A stretch of 64,000 nt of DNA from Betaproteobacteria bacterium Ga0077526 (lineage in GTDB: Bacteria; Pseudomonadota; Gammaproteobacteria; Burkholderiales; Ga0077523): NCBI GenBank assembly GCA_001464765.1, contig LNDV01000029.1, forward strand, positions 62,001-126,000, in the 5' to 3' direction. Position numbers and translations under genes: made by a program. The notes under the pieces were generated by a model, which made no database searches, had not been told where the DNA came from, and worked only from the letters and a program-made list of their open reading frames with translations. Of the stretch, positions 61,709 through 64,000 are shown piece by piece (positions within the stretch are counted from its first letter, which is position 1; every line of letters begins with the position of its first letter).

Positions 61709-62518
61709 TTACCGGCCCTTCCACACGGGCGGCCGCTTGCCGATGAAGGCGTCGATGCCTTCGCCGGCATCCTCCGCCATCATGTTGCAGGCCATGGCCT
61801 CGGCCGCCTGCTGGTAGGCCTCCTCGACGCCGACTTCGAGCTGCGGGTAGAACATGCGCTTGCCGGTGGCGACGGCTACCGGCGACTTCGCGATGATCGC
61901 GTTGGCCAGATTCTTCACCTCGGCGTCGAGCTGGTCGAGCGGAACGACGCGATTCACGAGTCCGAAATCCTTCGCGGTCGGCGCGTCGATGAACTCGCCC
62001 GTGAGGAGCATCTCCATGGCGCGCTTGCGCGACAGGTTGCGTGAGAGCGCGACCGCCGGCGTGGAGCAGAACAGCCCCACGTTGATGCCCGACGTGGCGA
62101 AGCGCGAGTTGTCGGCCGCCACGGCGAGGTCGCACGCGGCGACGAGCTGGCAGCCTGCTGCGGTGGCGATGCCGTGGACCCGGGCGATCACGGGCTGGGG
62201 GAGGCGCGCCATGGTGAGCATGAACTTGCTGCACTGGGCGAAGAGCGCGTCGTAGAACTCCTTGCGGGGGTTGCCGCGCATTTCCTTCAGATCATGACCG
62301 GCGCAGAACGCCGGCCCGTTCGCGGCGATGACCACGACCCGCACGCTCTTGTCATCGGCGATGGATTCCAGGGTCGATTGCAGTTCCGATAGCATTGCCC
62401 GCGACAGGGCGTTGTACTGTGCCGGCCGGTTCAGGGTCAGTCTGGCGATGCCAGCGCTGTCTTCGCGGAGAAGAATGGCTTCGGCGGTAGCGGATCGAGT
62501 TTCCAGGGTGGCAGACAT
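61709..62518 (-). CDS. Crotonase-family protein, ECHDC3-like (non-canonical)
   Basis: This 269-residue crotonase has an intact oxyanion region GPAFCAGHDLKEM, but the two catalytic glutamates of enoyl-CoA hydratase are missing: the usual GGCELA is AGCQLV and the PEI segment is SGINVGLFC. This matches the ECHDC3-like subgroup rather than a working beta-oxidation hydratase. It is the first of a three-gene minus-strand unit. ATG at 62518 shares the CATG site with the divergent patatin gene. Confidence 0.85.
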   Translation of the reverse strand: MSATLETRSATAEAILLREDSAGIARLTLNRPAQYNALSRAMLSELQSTLESIADDKSVRVVVIAANGPAFCAGHDLKEMRGNPRKEFYDALFAQCSKFMLTMARLPQPVIARVHGIATAAGCQLVAACDLAVAADNSRFATSGINVGLFCSTPAVALSRNLSRKRAMEMLLTGEFIDAPTAKDFGLVNRVVPLDQLDAEVKNLANAIIAKSPVAVATGKRMFYPQLEVGVEEAYQQAAEAMACNMMAEDAGEGIDAFIGKRPPVWKGR

Positions 62519-64000
62519 GACGGCGTTTCCTCGCACAGCGGATGAATCCCAGCATTATAGGTCCGGCAGGGGGTGGAGCCTCGGGCTGCGGGCCCTGCTT
62601 CTTCTCGCCGCCTGTGCGTGGGCCTTCCCGTCGGGCGCGGCGGACGAGCCGCCCCGCCGTCCGAAGGTCGGGCTCGTCCTGTCCGGCGGCGGGGCCCTGG
62701 GCATTGCGCACGTCGGTGTCCTGCAGGTCCTGAGGGAGTTGCGCGTCCCCGTCGACCTGGTGGTCGGCACCAGCATGGGCTCGATCGTCGGCGCCTCCTT
62801 CGCGAGCGGCATGAGCCCCGAGGAGCAGGCGCGACGCATCGCGGCCATCGACTGGGACGCCGTCCGCCGTGACGAGCCGCCCCGCGCGGACCAGTCGATC
62901 CTGCGCAAGCAGCTCGATGTCACCGGTCTCTGGGGCGTGGAACTCGGGATGCGCGATGGCGTGCCGTTTCTGCCGAGGGGGGCGATCGCCGGACAGGAAC
63001 TGCTCCGGGTGCTCCGCGGCTTCGTCCGCGAGCCGCCGGAGGGCGATTTCGACCGCCTGTCCGTCCCCTACCGGGCCGTGGCGACCGATATCGAGACCGG
63101 ACGCATGGTGGTCCTCTCGCGCGGCGATCTCGCACGGTCGATGCGAGCGAGCATGTCGGTACCCGGCGTCGTCGCCCCCGAGGAAATCGACGGCCGCATC
63201 CTGCTCGACGGCGGGCTCGTGCGGAATCTTCCCGTCGATGTGGCGCGGCAGATGGGCGCGGAAGTGATCATCGCGGTCAACCTCGGCACGAAGTTGCTGC
63301 GGCGCGAGGACCTCCAGTCGGTGCTGGGCGTGTCGCTGCAGATGATCAACATCCTCACCGAACAGAATGTCCGCCGGTCGCTCGCCGAACTCACCGACCG
63401 CGACATCCTGATCGAGCCCGACCTCAGCGGCTTCTCGGCGGTCGATTTCGACAAGTCCGTCGAGATCGTGCCCCGTGGTGCAGCGGCTGCGCGCGCGGTC
63501 GCTGCCCGCCTGCAGGCACTCTCGCTGTCTCAGGAGGACTTCGACGCGCTGCGCCTCGGGCAGGTGGAACGCCTGCTGCCACGGACTCCGGTGTCCGGCA
63601 TCAAGGTGGACACCGGTCGTCTCTCGTACGTGAACCCGGCCATCGTGGACGCCGTTCTTCGGAGTGAATCCGGCGCGCCGCCGGACGAAGACAGCCTCGG
63701 TGAACGGGTGAGCCGCCTCTACGGTCGCGGGGATCTGGCGCGCATCGACTATCGCTTCGTCGACAAGGAGGGCCAGCGGACCCTCGAAGTGGAGACCACG
63801 GAGAAGCCTCGCGGTCCGTCCTACCTGCGATTCGGCTTGAAGCTCTTCAGCGACTTCAAGGGCGACGGCCGCTTCAGCCTGCTCGCCTTCTACAACAAGA
63901 CCTGGATCAACTCGCTCGGTGCCGAATGGCGCACGCTCGCGCAGCTCGGCCACAACCCGGGCATCAGCTCGGAGTTCTATCAGCCGCTCGATCTGCGGGG
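62517..64000 (+). CDS. Patatin-like phospholipase with POTRA/beta-barrel, PlpD-like (partial)
   Basis: 494 codons are visible; the gene runs off the right edge. Hydrophobic signal at about 22-38 (with LAAC at 30-33, lipobox-like). Patatin domain from 50: oxyanion loop SGGGALGIAHVG, nucleophile GTSMGS with S86, and dyad aspartate D231 in LLDGGLVRN. After about 330 a single POTRA-like region (VSGIKVDTGRLSYVNPAIVD) and the first barrel strands (RFGLKLFSDF, LLAFYNKTWINSLGAEWRT) follow. This order matches type Vd autotransporters such as PlpD. The start ATG overlaps the divergent gene start; AGGGTGG lies upstream. Confidence 0.8.
   Translation, partial: MTAFPRTADESQHYRSGRGWSLGLRALLLLAACAWAFPSGAADEPPRRPKVGLVLSGGGALGIAHVGVLQVLRELRVPVDLVVGTSMGSIVGASFASGMSPEEQARRIAAIDWDAVRRDEPPRADQSILRKQLDVTGLWGVELGMRDGVPFLPRGAIAGQELLRVLRGFVREPPEGDFDRLSVPYRAVATDIETGRMVVLSRGDLARSMRASMSVPGVVAPEEIDGRILLDGGLVRNLPVDVARQMGAEVIIAVNLGTKLLRREDLQSVLGVSLQMINILTEQNVRRSLAELTDRDILIEPDLSGFSAVDFDKSVEIVPRGAAAARAVAARLQALSLSQEDFDALRLGQVERLLPRTPVSGIKVDTGRLSYVNPAIVDAVLRSESGAPPDEDSLGERVSRLYGRGDLARIDYRFVDKEGQRTLEVETTEKPRGPSYLRFGLKLFSDFKGDGRFSLLAFYNKTWINSLGAEWRTLAQLGHNPGISSEFYQPLDLR

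Overview
The window looks like a GC-rich chromosomal segment from a betaproteobacterium. The evidence is gene order: hrcA-nadK-recN-fur-bamE-dapB-carAB-greA-DUF4149-yhbY/rlmE-ftsH-folP-glmM-pst-tpiA-secG-tRNA-Leu-nuoA..N is the familiar housekeeping order of that class. I cannot fix the order or genus from sequence alone. Coding density is very high. I see no insertion sequence, prophage or CRISPR array, and the left edge cuts gcvP while the right edge cuts a patatin/beta-barrel gene.

Left part (1-9,150): a gcvT-gcvH-gcvP operon on the minus strand sits behind a tandem glycine riboswitch with its own promoter. Next come hemH, a hotdog thioesterase, hrcA, nadK, recN, the divergent fur/bamE pair and dapB. 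Core biosynthesis and quality control (9,150-25,420): carA, with a strong promoter and a structured leader, then carB, greA, a DUF4149 membrane protein, yhbY/rlmE, ftsH, folP-glmM, a Pho-box-driven pstSCAB phosphate uptake operon, tpiA, secG and tRNA-Leu(GAG).

Respiratory complex I (25,545-40,295): all 14 nuo genes in order, followed by a coupled Nudix hydrolase. Two nuo genes (nuoD and nuoG) are each preceded by a duplicated copy of their own 5' end. Each copy opens a short reading frame that stops on the true start codon. The nuoG duplicate differs from the real start at eight positions, all synonymous.

Accessory half (40,870-64,000): the most notable locus is 40,877-46,267. It holds an RpfF-like (DSF-type signal synthase) crotonase, a co-directional 649-residue protein with MerR-HTH, PAS, GGDEF and a degenerate EAL domain, and, divergently, a bifunctional acyltransferase/acyl-ACP synthetase (Aas type). 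The two transcription units appear to start from overlapping face-to-face promoters. I read this as a candidate fatty-acid signalling module whose putative receptor differs from the known RpfC/RpfG and RpfR designs. Next are a PQQ-type sugar dehydrogenase, htpG behind a near-consensus sigma-32 promoter, a folate/biopterin-type transporter coupled to a PaiB-like protein, an MBOAT + SGNH O-acetylation pair, and an AtuA-like pair divergent from a complete Liv-type ABC transporter. The window ends with a Sel1-repeat protein, a DUF2970 protein, a crotonase lacking both catalytic glutamates, and the start of a PlpD-like patatin autotransporter.

All calls come from reading the sequence. No database search or folding program was run.
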